A DNA stretch of 64,000 bases from UBA1672 sp965263215 (lineage in GTDB: Bacteria; Pseudomonadota; Alphaproteobacteria; Micavibrionales; Micavibrionaceae). The position numbers were made by a program, and so were the translations under genes. Below, piece by piece: positions 1 through 8,817 of the stretch (within the stretch, counting starts at the first letter, position 1; every line of letters starts with the position of its first letter). The stretch covers positions 558,001 through 622,000 of the forward strand of contig OZ253663.1 of the NCBI GenBank assembly GCA_965263215.1, in the 5' to 3' direction. The notes beneath the pieces are model-generated. The model was not told the origin of the DNA. It saw only the letters and a program-made list of their open reading frames with translations, and did not search any database.

Positions 1-200
1 AAGGCAGCGAAGGGTATCGCGCGGCAGAGGTTACGCTGGGCGGCGTGGACACGGATGAAATATCATCCAAAACCTTCGAGGCTAAAAAGGCTAGCGGGCT
101 TTACTTTATCGGCGAAGTTTTAGACGTCACCGGCCATCTGGGCGGGCATAATTTCCAATGGGCGTGGTCATCGGGTTGGTGTGCGGGGCAGGTGGTTTAA
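1..200 (+). CDS. BaiN/HI0933-family FAD-dependent oxidoreductase, C-terminal fragment
   Basis: The reading frame is open from the left edge and stops with TAA at 198-200, giving the last 65 residues. They include the segments VTLGGVDTDEISSKTFE and GLYFIGEVLDVTG, followed by the closing GGHNFQWAWSSG block. These are the conserved C-terminal blocks of the HI0933/YhiN/BaiN flavoprotein family, where this part completes the FAD-binding Rossmann fold. Substrates for most family members are unknown. The 5' part lies outside the window. The stop overlaps the stop of the convergent SulP gene by 3-4 bases. Confidence 0.85.
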   Translation, partial: GSEGYRAAEVTLGGVDTDEISSKTFEAKKASGLYFIGEVLDVTGHLGGHNFQWAWSSGWCAGQVV

Positions 201-1855
201 CGCTCTTCTTCTACCACATCCGCATAATCCATGACGACACCGTAATGCGGGTCTTCGATGGTGTTGACCTCTACCAGATCTCTGGCTTTTTTGAGCAAGA
301 GCTTACAATCTTGACTTAAATGCACCAAATGAAGGCGTTTTCCGGCCTCTTCGTATTTCGTGGCCAGTGCGTCAATCGCATCCAGAGCAGAGTGATCCCA
401 TACACGCGCATTTCTGAAATCAATAACGATGTCAGTTTCACCTTCGTCATTTTTCGGATTAAGTAAATCTCTGAATGATGCAATAGAGCCGAAAAATAAC
501 GGGCCGTAGAGCATGTAAACCTTGTTTCCTTTATCGGAGCGCCCCTCGGCAACCCAGATATGGTGCGCGGATTTCCATGCATAGACCAAAGCGGAGACAA
601 TCACACCGACGATTACGGCAAAGGCCAGATCGTGCGCGACTGTTATGCCTGTGACGAGTAAAATAACAAAGGCGTCTTCCTTTGGAATTTTATTCATGAT
701 GCGCATGGATGCCCATGCAAAGGTTGCAATGACAACCATCATCATGAGGCCTGTCAGCGCGGCAAGCGGGATCATTTCAATCCAAGTTGAGGCGAATAAT
801 ATAAATCCAAGCAAGGCAAGTGCCGCCGTAATGCCAGATAGTCTGCCGCGACCACCGGATTTAATGTTAATCATCGATTGCCCGATCATCGCGCAACCAC
901 CCATAGCGCCGAAAAATCCGCATGTTAAGTTGGCCATACCTTGCCCGACACATTCTTGTGATGTACGTCCGCGTGTTTCGGTCATTTCATCAATCAGGGT
1001 TAGTGTTAGAAGACTTTCTATCAGGCCAATCGCGGCCAGTGTGAAGGCAACAGGCAAGACAATAAAGAGTGTTTCCCATGTGAACGGAACCATAGGGATA
1101 TGGAACGTCGGCAGACCGCCAGCAACGCTCGCGAGATCACCAACGGTGCGTGTGTCTAAATCCAATCCAATCACGAGTGCGGAGACAATAATGATGGATG
1201 CCAACGGCGCAGGGACGAGGTTCCCGATTTTCGGAATTTTAGGTAAGAGCCACATAATCACCATGGTTAACAATGTCAGCCCAACCATCAAATGCATTTC
1301 GGCGCCTTGCATCCAGTTGCCATTGAACAGGACATTGATGGCGCTGTGCGATCCTTCTGCGCCATGATCACCGACATGCTCCGTGACTTCTGCGACGATT
1401 TGTTGCGCCTTGAATTGTCCAAGCTGCGCGAGAAAAATCACGATCGCCAAACCGTTCACAAAGCCCAGCATCACGGGATGCGGGACGAGGCGAATAAATT
1501 TACCAAGCCTGAATATACCTGCCAGAATTTGGATAATGCCTGTAACAACGATCGTTGCGAATAAATATTCCACGCCGTAAATGGCAACCAAACCAACCAT
1601 AGCAACCGCCATTGCGCCGGTCGCGCCGGAAATCATACCGCTACGTCCGCCAAAAACAGATGTGATTAAACCGACGAAGAACGCGGCATATAGCCCAACC
1701 AATGGATCAACCCCTGCGACAAACGCAAAGGCGATGGCTTCGGGGACGAGTGCGAGCGCAACCGTAAAGCCTGATAGAATATCAGCCTTCGGGTCTTGCG
1801 TTAGACGAAATCGTTTTACAAGGCGAAGCATTGCTTGGTCTTTCTTTCTAGTCAA
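197..1855 (-). CDS. SulP/SLC26-family anion transporter with STAS domain
   Basis: A 552-residue inner-membrane transporter. Residues about 20-430 form the hydrophobic SulP core, with the family signature PEAIAFAF near residue 38 and a second conserved block around the Gly/Met-rich GFFGAMGGCAMIGQS. Residues about 440-545 form a cytoplasmic STAS domain containing IDFRNARVWDHSALDAIDAL, a typical STAS beta-helix pattern. Known SulP proteins carry sulfate, bicarbonate, C4-dicarboxylates or other anions, and the substrate cannot be read here. An internal Met at residue 9 is an alternative start. It converges tail-to-tail with the upstream flavoprotein gene. Confidence 0.9.
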   Translation of the reverse strand: MTRKKDQAMLRLVKRFRLTQDPKADILSGFTVALALVPEAIAFAFVAGVDPLVGLYAAFFVGLITSVFGGRSGMISGATGAMAVAMVGLVAIYGVEYLFATIVVTGIIQILAGIFRLGKFIRLVPHPVMLGFVNGLAIVIFLAQLGQFKAQQIVAEVTEHVGDHGAEGSHSAINVLFNGNWMQGAEMHLMVGLTLLTMVIMWLLPKIPKIGNLVPAPLASIIIVSALVIGLDLDTRTVGDLASVAGGLPTFHIPMVPFTWETLFIVLPVAFTLAAIGLIESLLTLTLIDEMTETRGRTSQECVGQGMANLTCGFFGAMGGCAMIGQSMINIKSGGRGRLSGITAALALLGFILFASTWIEMIPLAALTGLMMMVVIATFAWASMRIMNKIPKEDAFVILLVTGITVAHDLAFAVIVGVIVSALVYAWKSAHHIWVAEGRSDKGNKVYMLYGPLFFGSIASFRDLLNPKNDEGETDIVIDFRNARVWDHSALDAIDALATKYEEAGKRLHLVHLSQDCKLLLKKARDLVEVNTIEDPHYGVVMDYADVVEEER

Positions 1856-1885
1856 TTCGGTTGTGGTGCTATGATCCGGATACTT

Positions 1886-1916
1886 AAAATAAAAACGCCC
1901 CTTAAAAAGGGACGGT
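1886..1916 (-). terminator. Rho-independent terminator after the His-rich gene
   Basis: Read on the minus strand, CGTCCCTT (one G-U wobble) pairs with AAGGGGCG around a 3-nt loop and is followed by TTTTTATTTT. It lies about 50 bases downstream of the His/Cys-rich ORF and 30 bases before the SulP start codon, so it would separate the two transcripts. Confidence 0.6.
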
Positions 1917-1966
1917 TTCTTATACGGAGGTATGCTTGATAATTCAAGCTCTGATTATAGAGCGCG

Positions 1967-2233
1967 TTAGCAACAGCCGCAGCCACCAGACGGATTGGTG
2001 TGATCTTCGTCACACTCCTCCTCTTCTTCCTCTTCTTCGACAACCTCGTGCGCGTGATCATGGTCATGGCTGTGATCGTGACCACAGCAAGAGCCATCCG
2101 CACTGTGTTCGTGATGGTGGTGGTGGCTATGTGCCGTGCTGCCCATCATCCATTGCGGTGCACCGCCACCTGTGCTTGCAGGCATGGTGGTGGACATAGA
2201 AAGTCGTTTTTTAATATCGCTCATATTGCTCAT
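1967..2233 (-). CDS. small His/Cys/acidic-rich putative metal-binding protein
   Basis: An 88-residue protein of unrecognised family. Visible parts are a polar N terminus, a cluster of five consecutive His at about residue 37, CCGHDHSHDHDHAHE near residue 50, a run of eight Glu, a CDEDH segment, and a C-terminal GGCGCC. His and Cys clusters like these are typical of nickel/zinc storage or metallochaperone segments (compare the His-rich N terminus of HypB or C terminus of SlyD), but no fold can be assigned. It starts 22 bases after the lipoprotein gene on the same strand, so the two are probably co-transcribed. ORFs on the opposite strand here are shadows of the His repeats. Confidence 0.7.
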   Translation of the reverse strand: MSNMSDIKKRLSMSTTMPASTGGGAPQWMMGSTAHSHHHHHEHSADGSCCGHDHSHDHDHAHEVVEEEEEEEECDEDHTNPSGGCGCC

Positions 2234-2254
2234 AACGGCATTCCTACATGGTTT

Positions 2255-2668
2255 TTAATTGGTACGCACGCATTTTTTTTGTTTGAACAAAGAAATCAGG
2301 CGGTTTTTTTCTTGAACGGCTTGGCTACCCTGTTGACGCTCCAGTTGAGTTTGTTGCGAATTTCCAAATGAATTGGCAAGGCCTGGGATAGAGCTAAGGT
2401 AAGGTGCTTTTTGGTATAGGCCTGACTGATAAAGGCCTGAATTAATCGCATTTTGCGTGGCGTAGTTATTCGCACTCGAATTTTGCATGCCCGTATCAAC
2501 AATAATTTGATCCATTGTTTCGATATTCTGGGCGATTTGTTGGCACGATGCACCGTCTGACATCATGGCGGCATTGGTAATGGCCGATTGATTGGCTTCG
2601 GGTGATGCGCTTGTCACACAGGCGCTGAGCGCCATACAAGATATGGAAAGGGCAAGGAATTTTCTCAT
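2255..2668 (-). CDS. putative lipoprotein
   Basis: 137 residues from the chosen Met (a second Met lies five codons upstream at 2683). The N terminus is Lys/Arg, a hydrophobic stretch and the lipobox LSAC at about residue 16, so it should be lipidated and anchored on the periplasmic side. The mature part is Gln/Asn/Ser-rich with 'SGLYQSGLYQKAPYL' in the middle and a basic C terminus. No known domain is visible. It is followed at 22 bases by the His-rich peptide gene. Confidence 0.65.
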   Translation of the reverse strand: MRKFLALSISCMALSACVTSASPEANQSAITNAAMMSDGASCQQIAQNIETMDQIIVDTGMQNSSANNYATQNAINSGLYQSGLYQKAPYLSSIPGLANSFGNSQQTQLERQQGSQAVQEKNRLISLFKQKKCVRTN

Positions 2669-2748
2669 GGGCTTTTCTCTCATTTTTTTGCACGGATATG
2701 GATTTTAAGATTATACAATTTGCGTTTGATGTAAAGGGTGATCAAGAC

Positions 2749-3684
2749 TCACTTTTCGCAAGATTGATATTCGGGTTCGATAATCTGCTTCTTACCTTTT
2801 TGTTTCATCTGCTGTTCGCGCCATAAAATAAACAGATTAGAGGCAATGATGATGCCTGCCCCTGATAGCATCAAGGTGGTTGGTGTTTTCTCCCAGATCA
2901 CATAATCCGAAATTAACGCCCAAATTAAATTTAGGTAAATCAAGGGCGCGATAATTGCCGCGGGGGCTAGTTTATAGGAATAAGTCAAACACATCTGTAT
3001 GGCAAAGCTTGCAACGATAATACCAGTGATTAATGCGATCGTGAAATATGTAGGCGTAACGGCGTAAAACGGAATAAATGGCGCGGACATCACCACAGAC
3101 ACGAGAGAGAAATAAAACACCGTCACATTGGCATTTTCGGTTTTGCCCATCCACCGTAAACATAGTGTGACACTGGCGTAGAATATCGTCACGCCGATGC
3201 CGATTAATGCGCCTGTCGTGGAATCAAGGGCGCCGGGTTGCAGGATAACACCTGCGCCAAGCAGGCCGATCACCACCGCCGCGCCGCGGTAAATACCGAC
3301 CCGTTCTTTCAATAACGGATAAGACAGTCCGACAATAATCAAAGGCGACATAAAGAAAAAGAGTTGCGCTTGTGCGATGGGTAAGTATCCGTAGGACATA
3401 AACGCCAAAAACATCGTAATCGCGCCCAAAATACCGCGAATAATTTGCATTTTGTGATTGGTTTTTCGAATATCGGGGAGCTGCTTTAACGCCGCAAGCA
3501 ATCCAAAACTCAGGATAAGAACGCCCACACTGCGATAGAAAAAAACGTCAACGGCATTGTGATGATCGCTCGCCAACTTTACCATTGAAGATGATGCGAC
3601 CAGAAAAATGGAATTCCCGACACCGCATAAAATGCCGATGCCGACTTTCTGGTTTGGCGTCGTTTCAGTGTTTTCGTTTGTCAT
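2749..3684 (-). CDS. DMT-superfamily (EamA) transporter
   Basis: 311 residues from the ATG at 3684, which has a good upstream GGGGAAAG; an upstream in-frame start at 3717 lacks this. About ten membrane helices fall into two EamA halves. The first half carries the conserved AQAQLFFFMSPLIIVGLSYP-like block, where helix 4 precedes a basic KERVG loop. The second half repeats the pattern with APLIYLNLIWALISDYV. Family members export or import metabolites such as amino acids or S-adenosylmethionine, and the substrate is not predictable. It is divergent from the sirtuin gene, with about 80 bases between start codons. Confidence 0.85.
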   Translation of the reverse strand: MTNENTETTPNQKVGIGILCGVGNSIFLVASSSMVKLASDHHNAVDVFFYRSVGVLILSFGLLAALKQLPDIRKTNHKMQIIRGILGAITMFLAFMSYGYLPIAQAQLFFFMSPLIIVGLSYPLLKERVGIYRGAAVVIGLLGAGVILQPGALDSTTGALIGIGVTIFYASVTLCLRWMGKTENANVTVFYFSLVSVVMSAPFIPFYAVTPTYFTIALITGIIVASFAIQMCLTYSYKLAPAAIIAPLIYLNLIWALISDYVIWEKTPTTLMLSGAGIIIASNLFILWREQQMKQKGKKQIIEPEYQSCEK

Positions 3685-3765
3685 CTTTCCCCGCCGAATT
3701 GACGCGTGATATGTCACGCTTTACTGTTGCTTACGTTATACCTGAAACGGAATGGTGGGAAGAGC

Positions 3766-4539
3766 ATGAACACACATAATGATGGCTTTGTCGCAGAATT
3801 TATGGCGGGGTTTGATGGCTCTGCCGCACTTGCGCCAGATATCGTGATTTTAACGGGTGCGGGGATATCGGCGGAGAGCGGTTTGCAGACTTTCCGCGGG
3901 GCTGGTGGCCTGTGGTGCGGTCACCGCGTTGAAGACGTTGCCACGCCTGAAGCGTTCGTACGTAACCCTGCCCTTGTTCATCAATTTTATAATGAACGCA
4001 GGCAAGGCCTGCTCAGTGATGAGGTCGCGCCCAATCCCGCACATACGGCGCTAGCGCGGTTGCAAAAAGAATGGGCGGGGGAGGTCACGATTGTCACCCA
4101 GAATATTGATGATTTGCATGAGCGTGGCGGCGCGGAAAATGTCATGCACATGCATGGGGAGATTTTGCGCTCTTTCTGTTCTCATTGCCGTAAAAAAATT
4201 GACCAGATGACGGATTCCTCAGTTGATGATACATGCGGATCATGCACGAAAACAGGCGGAATGCGCCCTGATATCGTTTGGTTCGGGGAGATGCCATATT
4301 TCATGGATGAGATTGAGACGAAACTGCTGAATGCGGATTTGTTTATCTCTATCGGGACATCGGGGAATGTTTACCCCGCAGCAGGATTTGTGCGTACAGC
4401 CGACTTTTCAGGTGCAAAAACGCTTGAGATAAATCTGGAACCGTCGCAAAATGCGTATGAATTTACCCACGGAATCTACGGCAAGGCAGGCGCGGAAGTG
4501 CCGCAATTCGTAGATCAGCTATTGAAGGAACAACCATGA
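3766..4539 (+). CDS. cobB: NAD-dependent protein deacylase, sirtuin class III (CobB-like)
   Basis: 257 residues from the ATG at 3766, which is preceded by GGTGGGAAGAGC. The Rossmann-fold motif GAGISAESG is at 31-39, TQNIDDLHERGG at 111-122, the catalytic His in HMHGE at 130, and the zinc Cys at 138, 141, 157 and 160. FYNERR around residue 75 gives Tyr75-x-x-Arg78, the pair that in E. coli CobB and SIRT5 binds succinyl or malonyl groups. Both deacetylation and desuccinylation are therefore expected. The product is cytoplasmic. Its stop overlaps the start of the next ORF (ATGA), indicating translational coupling. Confidence 0.93.
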   Translation: MNTHNDGFVAEFMAGFDGSAALAPDIVILTGAGISAESGLQTFRGAGGLWCGHRVEDVATPEAFVRNPALVHQFYNERRQGLLSDEVAPNPAHTALARLQKEWAGEVTIVTQNIDDLHERGGAENVMHMHGEILRSFCSHCRKKIDQMTDSSVDDTCGSCTKTGGMRPDIVWFGEMPYFMDEIETKLLNADLFISIGTSGNVYPAAGFVRTADFSGAKTLEINLEPSQNAYEFTHGIYGKAGAEVPQFVDQLLKEQP

Positions 4540-4754
4540 CCACTCAGCAAGCAATCGAAGCCGTTTATGAATCGATGTTTAATGATAATGACGGCTTGAA
4601 TGACCGCATCAAGGATTTGAAAACGGCGATGAAAGAGGAGGGCGTGAAGAAAGCCACCTTTGACCCGACCCGCCTTGTGCAGAATAACCGTGAAGGCCGC
4701 AAACGCATGCAGAGCTATTTCAAAAAACGCGGCGTTGTGGTGGTGTTTGAATAG
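4536..4754 (+). CDS. small conserved-looking protein coupled to sirtuin
   Basis: 72 residues, starting within the sirtuin stop codon (ATGA overlap). It is highly charged and predicted helical, with EAVYESMFNDNDGLNDRIKD at the N-terminal side and a basic stretch NNREGRKRMQSYFKKRG near the end. No signal peptide or membrane segment is seen. I do not recognise the family. The overlap and matching composition support it as a real gene translated with cobB. A role in regulating or targeting the deacylase would be speculation. Confidence 0.65.
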   Translation: MTTQQAIEAVYESMFNDNDGLNDRIKDLKTAMKEEGVKKATFDPTRLVQNNREGRKRMQSYFKKRGVVVVFE

Positions 4755-5522
4755 TTACCCGCGGATAAAGACGTAATTGTCCGTATCTGATGTGGCCTGA
4801 TCAAAGGCGTAACCATCGGTGTCGAAATCTTTCAAGTCCTCGGGTTCTTCAATGCGGTTTTGAATCATATAGCGTGCCATGGATCCGCGTGCGCGTTTCG
4901 CAAATAATCCGATGACTTTGGGCGCGCCGTCTTTCATTTCCTTGAAATGACAGGTGATAAACGCGCCGTCCAAGGCTTTATGTTTCACCGATTTGATATA
5001 TTCGTTGGAGGCCAAACAAATCACGCTGTTGTCTTTGTGGCTCTTGGTTGCATCGTTACAGGCGCGTGTGATGATATCCCCCCAGAAATCATAAAGGTCT
5101 TCCCCGCGCGGGTTCTTAAGTTTCTTGCCCATCTCAAGGCGGTAGGGTTGCATCAAATCAAGCGGGCGCAGCAAGCCATACAGACCCGATAAAATACCCA
5201 GATGATCTTGCGCGAAATCCATGTCTTTATCGCTCAGGGTTTCGGCCTCTAACCCCACATAGGTATCGCCCTTAAACGCATAAGCCGCGGGGCGTGCATT
5301 GGCGGCGGTGAAGGGGGTGGTGAAATTCTGAAAGCGCGTATAATTCAAATCGGCGAGCTTATCAGACAGCTTCATCAGGTTCTGCAGCTCCGCCTTGGAC
5401 ATATCTTTGGCAACGCCCGCCAGTATTTTGGCATCGTCGATCAAAGCGGGCTGGGAATGTTTGTCCCCCATCCAGTCACTTTCAAAGTCCAGTTTTTTAG
5501 CGGGAGACACAAGCGCAAGCAT
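4755..5522 (-). CDS. yaaA: YaaA (UPF0246) peroxide-stress protein
   Basis: 255 residues with the YaaA hallmarks: N-terminal MLALVSPAKKLDF, the LMKLSDKLADLNYTRFQNF block around residue 50, and GLYGLLRPLDLMQPYRLEMG near residue 115. The length is normal for the family. In E. coli YaaA limits free intracellular iron during H2O2 stress and has a DNA-binding fold. It converges with the 72-residue ORF, with no gap between stop codons. Confidence 0.93.
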   Translation of the reverse strand: MLALVSPAKKLDFESDWMGDKHSQPALIDDAKILAGVAKDMSKAELQNLMKLSDKLADLNYTRFQNFTTPFTAANARPAAYAFKGDTYVGLEAETLSDKDMDFAQDHLGILSGLYGLLRPLDLMQPYRLEMGKKLKNPRGEDLYDFWGDIITRACNDATKSHKDNSVICLASNEYIKSVKHKALDGAFITCHFKEMKDGAPKVIGLFAKRARGSMARYMIQNRIEEPEDLKDFDTDGYAFDQATSDTDNYVFIRG

Positions 5523-5635
5523 GATAAATTCCTTCAGATTTTATACAATTTTCACAACTCTAAAAGCCCCACCCGCCAAGGGCAAGAGGATTTTATCGAT
5601 TGTTAATATCGGTTTTCTTGATATCGGGAATTCCT

Positions 5636-5664
5636 TTGACATAAACGCGACGCAGCAGTACGCT
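5636..5664 (+). promoter_or_regulatory. weak sigma-70-like promoter upstream of 5698
   Basis: A perfect -35 hexamer TTGACA (5636-5641) is followed after 17 bases by TACGCT, a poor -10. Two ATATCGG direct repeats (5606-5612, 5621-5627; 15-base period) lie just upstream and could be a regulator site. The region separates yaaA from the 176-residue ORF. Confidence 0.3.
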
Positions 5665-5697
5665 TGAGCACAATTAATAACAATAAGGGCAACCCCC

Positions 5698-6228
5698 ATG
5701 AGCAAACTCGAAGACATTAGAGATCAATTTGGCGACACTCTTGGTACATCTAAATTCGCGCAAGACCGCGCCTTAGTAAAGCGTTTTGCCGGTGGTTCTA
5801 TCACACGCGAAGATTATGAAACCTATAAGAAGAACGGGCGCGTTGATGAAATTTTCGGACATATCGTTCCTAAACAAGGGTTCTTTGGTTTAAACCACAG
5901 TTTTAGCTACTCGGATGCGGAAAATCTTCGTGATTACATGCTCGCTGCCGATGTGCTGTCTTTTTTAATGGAGGCTGATGTCTCCCTTGATCTGGATGAT
6001 CCGAAAAATAAACGTACGAAAGAAATTTTGTTAGAAGGTATTCGTGCCTATGCGCTTAAAAACGATCACCCGCCACTCTTGTTGGAGCCATATTGTAACC
6101 ACCCTGAGATCAGCGCCGCAATAGAGCATGCACGTCACCGCGATGTGAGTGACGGCCCTGTCTATAATCCGCGCACTGCGACCAAAGACCAAATGGATGA
6201 AATGAGCGATCACGGGATCGGGTTTTAG
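5698..6228 (+). CDS. hypothetical protein, 176 residues
   Basis: The gene starts with ATG after a weak purine stretch. The product is soluble and acidic, with no signal peptide or membrane helix. Segments such as FFGLNHSFSYSDAENLRDYM and EADVSLDLDDPKNKRTKEIL look like ordinary folded helical sequence. Composition matches the neighbouring housekeeping genes, in contrast to the AT-rich HNH gene that begins 12 bases later. I do not recognise the family. Confidence 0.7.
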   Translation: MSKLEDIRDQFGDTLGTSKFAQDRALVKRFAGGSITREDYETYKKNGRVDEIFGHIVPKQGFFGLNHSFSYSDAENLRDYMLAADVLSFLMEADVSLDLDDPKNKRTKEILLEGIRAYALKNDHPPLLLEPYCNHPEISAAIEHARHRDVSDGPVYNPRTATKDQMDEMSDHGIGF

Positions 6229-6240
6229 GTATCTCAATGT

Positions 6241-7056
6241 ATGACTAGACCTGCTATTCCAGAGCCAATTAAAAGGCAAGTTAGACAAGAATGTAGTTTT
6301 GGGTGTGTGATTTGTGGATGCCCTGTTTTTGATTATGATCATATTATTCCTTATGCCACTGTAAAAGAACATAAACCAGAAAATTTGACTTTATTATGTA
6401 AGCAACATCATTCGGACAAAACCACAAAAAAATTATCTGTTGAAAGGGTTATTGAAGCCAGAAAGCAGCCATATAACTCAAGAAAGAAAATTATTGGCTC
6501 ATCAATATTTTCTACAAGCTATATTTTACCTGAAAATAGAAAAATAGAAGTTTTTTTGGGAAGTAATAAAGCTCAGGCATGCTTTCTTAAGGGTGACGGA
6601 GATGTGAGTGCAGTGTGGATAAGCGGTCAACATTATTTCATAATACACTGCCAAGATAATTGGATAACTTTTAGCTGTATTTTAACAGATGGAATAGGCC
6701 AACCGATTTTAATAATTGATCAGGGTGAAATGACTTTGAGTACTCAGGTTTGGGATTACACATATCAGGGTAACAATCTAAAAATTTGGATTGCAAGTAG
6801 GGAAATTATTCTTGATATGAATTTAAGTAATCATTTTATAAAAATTAACAAGGGTTGCTTTATGTATAGTGACTATGGCTTTGTGATAGATAGTGGTTCT
6901 ATGTTGACTATAAAAAAAGGCCAAGTATGTGGAGTAAGAAGTGGTGGCACGTATAGAAGTGCAGCGTTTGGCATAATCGGCTTGTTAAATCATAAAGATT
7001 TTCCCAGATCAAAAAAGCCGGGAAATTTTGTAAGTCTTCAAGAAATTAGAGATTAA
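6241..7056 (+). CDS. HNH endonuclease-like protein with beta-rich C-terminal domain
   Basis: 271 residues. The N-terminal ~70 residues form an HNH/zinc module: Cys22-x-x-Cys25, DYDHI with Asp33-His34, then LLCKQHHSDK with Cys53, His56 and His57. This matches the beta-beta-alpha metal fold of HNH nucleases. The remaining ~190 residues are rich in Ile, Phe, Trp and Tyr and predicted mostly beta, possibly substrate-sensing; no family is recognised. The gene is clearly more AT-rich than its neighbours, with many ATA and TTA codons, suggesting acquisition by transfer. It may act in defence or be a stray mobile nuclease. Confidence 0.8.
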   Translation: MTRPAIPEPIKRQVRQECSFGCVICGCPVFDYDHIIPYATVKEHKPENLTLLCKQHHSDKTTKKLSVERVIEARKQPYNSRKKIIGSSIFSTSYILPENRKIEVFLGSNKAQACFLKGDGDVSAVWISGQHYFIIHCQDNWITFSCILTDGIGQPILIIDQGEMTLSTQVWDYTYQGNNLKIWIASREIILDMNLSNHFIKINKGCFMYSDYGFVIDSGSMLTIKKGQVCGVRSGGTYRSAAFGIIGLLNHKDFPRSKKPGNFVSLQEIRD

Positions 7057-7059
7057 AAA

Positions 7060-8652
7060 TCACTCCCATTCAATCGTCCCCGGTGGCTTCGATGTGATGT
7101 CATAGGTCACGCGGTTGATGCCGTGGACTTCGTTGATAATCCGAGTGCTGACGCGGCCTAAAAATTCATGTTCGAACGGGTAATAATCCGCGGTCATGCC
7201 ATCGGTTGAGGTGACAGCGCGGAGCGCACAAACGTAATCATAGGTTCTGGCATCGCCCATCACCCCCACGGTTTTCACGGGCAGCAGAACGGCAAAGGCT
7301 TGCCAAATTTCATCATAGAGCCCCGCATTACGGATTTCATCCAGATAGACCGTGTCGGCCTTACGCAGGATATCAATCTTCTCCTGCGTGATTTCACCGG
7401 GAATTCGAATCGCCAAGCCCGGCCCCGGGAAGGGGTGGCGGCGGATGAAATCTTCCGGCATACCCAGTTCCCGCCCTAGTTCGCGCACTTCATCTTTGAA
7501 CAATTCGCGCATCGGCTCCACGAGCTGTAAATCCATCTCATCTGGCAGACCGCCAACATTATGGTGGCTTTTAATCGTTTCGCTGGGCCCGCCCTTGAAA
7601 CTGACCGATTCAATCACATCGGGATATAATGTGCCTTGCGCCAAAAACTTTGCACCGCCAACGCGCGCGGAGCACGCATCAAACACATCAATGAATAACC
7701 CGCCAATGACCTTACGTTTAATTTCAGGGTCGGAGATTCCCTCTAACCCGCCAAGGAATTTATCGGACGCCTCTTCATGGATGAGGGGGATGTTGTAATG
7801 GTTGCGGAAGAGATCCACCACCTGTTCGCTCTCGCCTGCGCGCATTAATCCTGTATCAACGTAAATACAGGTCAGCTGATCGCCGATGGCTTCGTGGATG
7901 AGGATCGCGGTGACGGAGCTGTCTACGCCCCCCGACAGGCCGCAAATAACCTTTTCATCGCCGACTTGTGCGCGGATTTTGGCGATTTGCTCCTCACGGA
8001 ACGCCGCCATTGTCCAATCGCCCGCACAGCCACACACGTTATGAGTGAAGTTTTTCAGCAAGTCTTTACCGTGCGGAGTGTGTACGACTTCGGGGTGAAA
8101 CTGTACGCCGTAAAAATGGCGTTTCGTATCGGCGATGAATGCGTATGGCGCACCGTCTGATTTTGCGACAACCTCAAACCCGTCAGGCAGGCTGGCGACA
8201 TGATCGCCGTGGCTCATCCAGACTTGCTCATGTGCGCCTTCGTCCCAGACATTGGTGGTGATTTCCGAATGCGCGACAACGTCAACATAAGCGCGGCCAA
8301 ATTCACGGCTTTGCTCGCCTTCGACCACACCGCCAAGTTGTTGCACCATGGTTTGTTGCCCGTAACAAATGCCGAGCACAGGCACGCCCATCTCAAACAC
8401 CAGTTCCGGCGCGGCGGGCGCGTCGTCATCCAGAACGCTGCATGGCCCGCCCGCAAGGATAATGCCCTTCGGGTTATAGGCTTTGATTTTATCATCGGGC
8501 GCTTGGTTGAACGGCCATATTTCGCAATAAACACCATTTTCGCGCAGGCGGCGGGCAATCAGTTGCGTGACCTGTGACCCGAAATCTAATATCAGGATGT
8601 GATCATGCTGTGCGTTGATGGCAGTGAGCGGAGCTTTTTGTGTCTGTGTCAT
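7060..8652 (-). CDS. guaA: GMP synthase (glutamine-hydrolysing)
   Basis: 530 residues from the ATG at 8652; an upstream in-frame Met at 8760 would add a 36-residue tail not expected in the family. The class I glutamine amidotransferase domain has LDFGSQVTQ at 22-30, the nucleophile Cys96 in GICYGQQ, and the His/Glu pair in FHPEV. The ATP-pyrophosphatase domain has the P-loop GLSGGVDSS near residue 250. The C-terminal dimerisation domain ends KPPGTIEWE. It converts XMP to GMP with glutamine and ATP. guaB lies 10 kb away (19235-20719) on the same strand. Confidence 0.97.
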   Translation of the reverse strand: MTQTQKAPLTAINAQHDHILILDFGSQVTQLIARRLRENGVYCEIWPFNQAPDDKIKAYNPKGIILAGGPCSVLDDDAPAAPELVFEMGVPVLGICYGQQTMVQQLGGVVEGEQSREFGRAYVDVVAHSEITTNVWDEGAHEQVWMSHGDHVASLPDGFEVVAKSDGAPYAFIADTKRHFYGVQFHPEVVHTPHGKDLLKNFTHNVCGCAGDWTMAAFREEQIAKIRAQVGDEKVICGLSGGVDSSVTAILIHEAIGDQLTCIYVDTGLMRAGESEQVVDLFRNHYNIPLIHEEASDKFLGGLEGISDPEIKRKVIGGLFIDVFDACSARVGGAKFLAQGTLYPDVIESVSFKGGPSETIKSHHNVGGLPDEMDLQLVEPMRELFKDEVRELGRELGMPEDFIRRHPFPGPGLAIRIPGEITQEKIDILRKADTVYLDEIRNAGLYDEIWQAFAVLLPVKTVGVMGDARTYDYVCALRAVTSTDGMTADYYPFEHEFLGRVSTRIINEVHGINRVTYDITSKPPGTIEWE

Positions 8653-8817
8653 ATTCGTTTTTACCCGTATGTGCGCTTTGAATTGATTACGATCCTTTGT
8701 AGCGCGGAATCGCGGCTGCTTGAAGCCCCAAATATCAGGAATTATTGTTTTTTTATGCAAAAAGCGATAAAGTTACGAAAGCTATATAAAAAATAAAAAA
8801 ATTAATGGGTACAGGGT

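Noticed and set aside
645..1367. 240-residue plus-strand ORF inside the SulP gene
   Set aside because: Low-complexity antisense translation of a well-supported transporter with no ribosome site or domain.
2000..2371. 123-residue plus-strand hydrophobic ORF opposite the His-rich peptide
   Set aside because: It arises from reverse translation of His and Glu runs and overlaps two better-supported genes.
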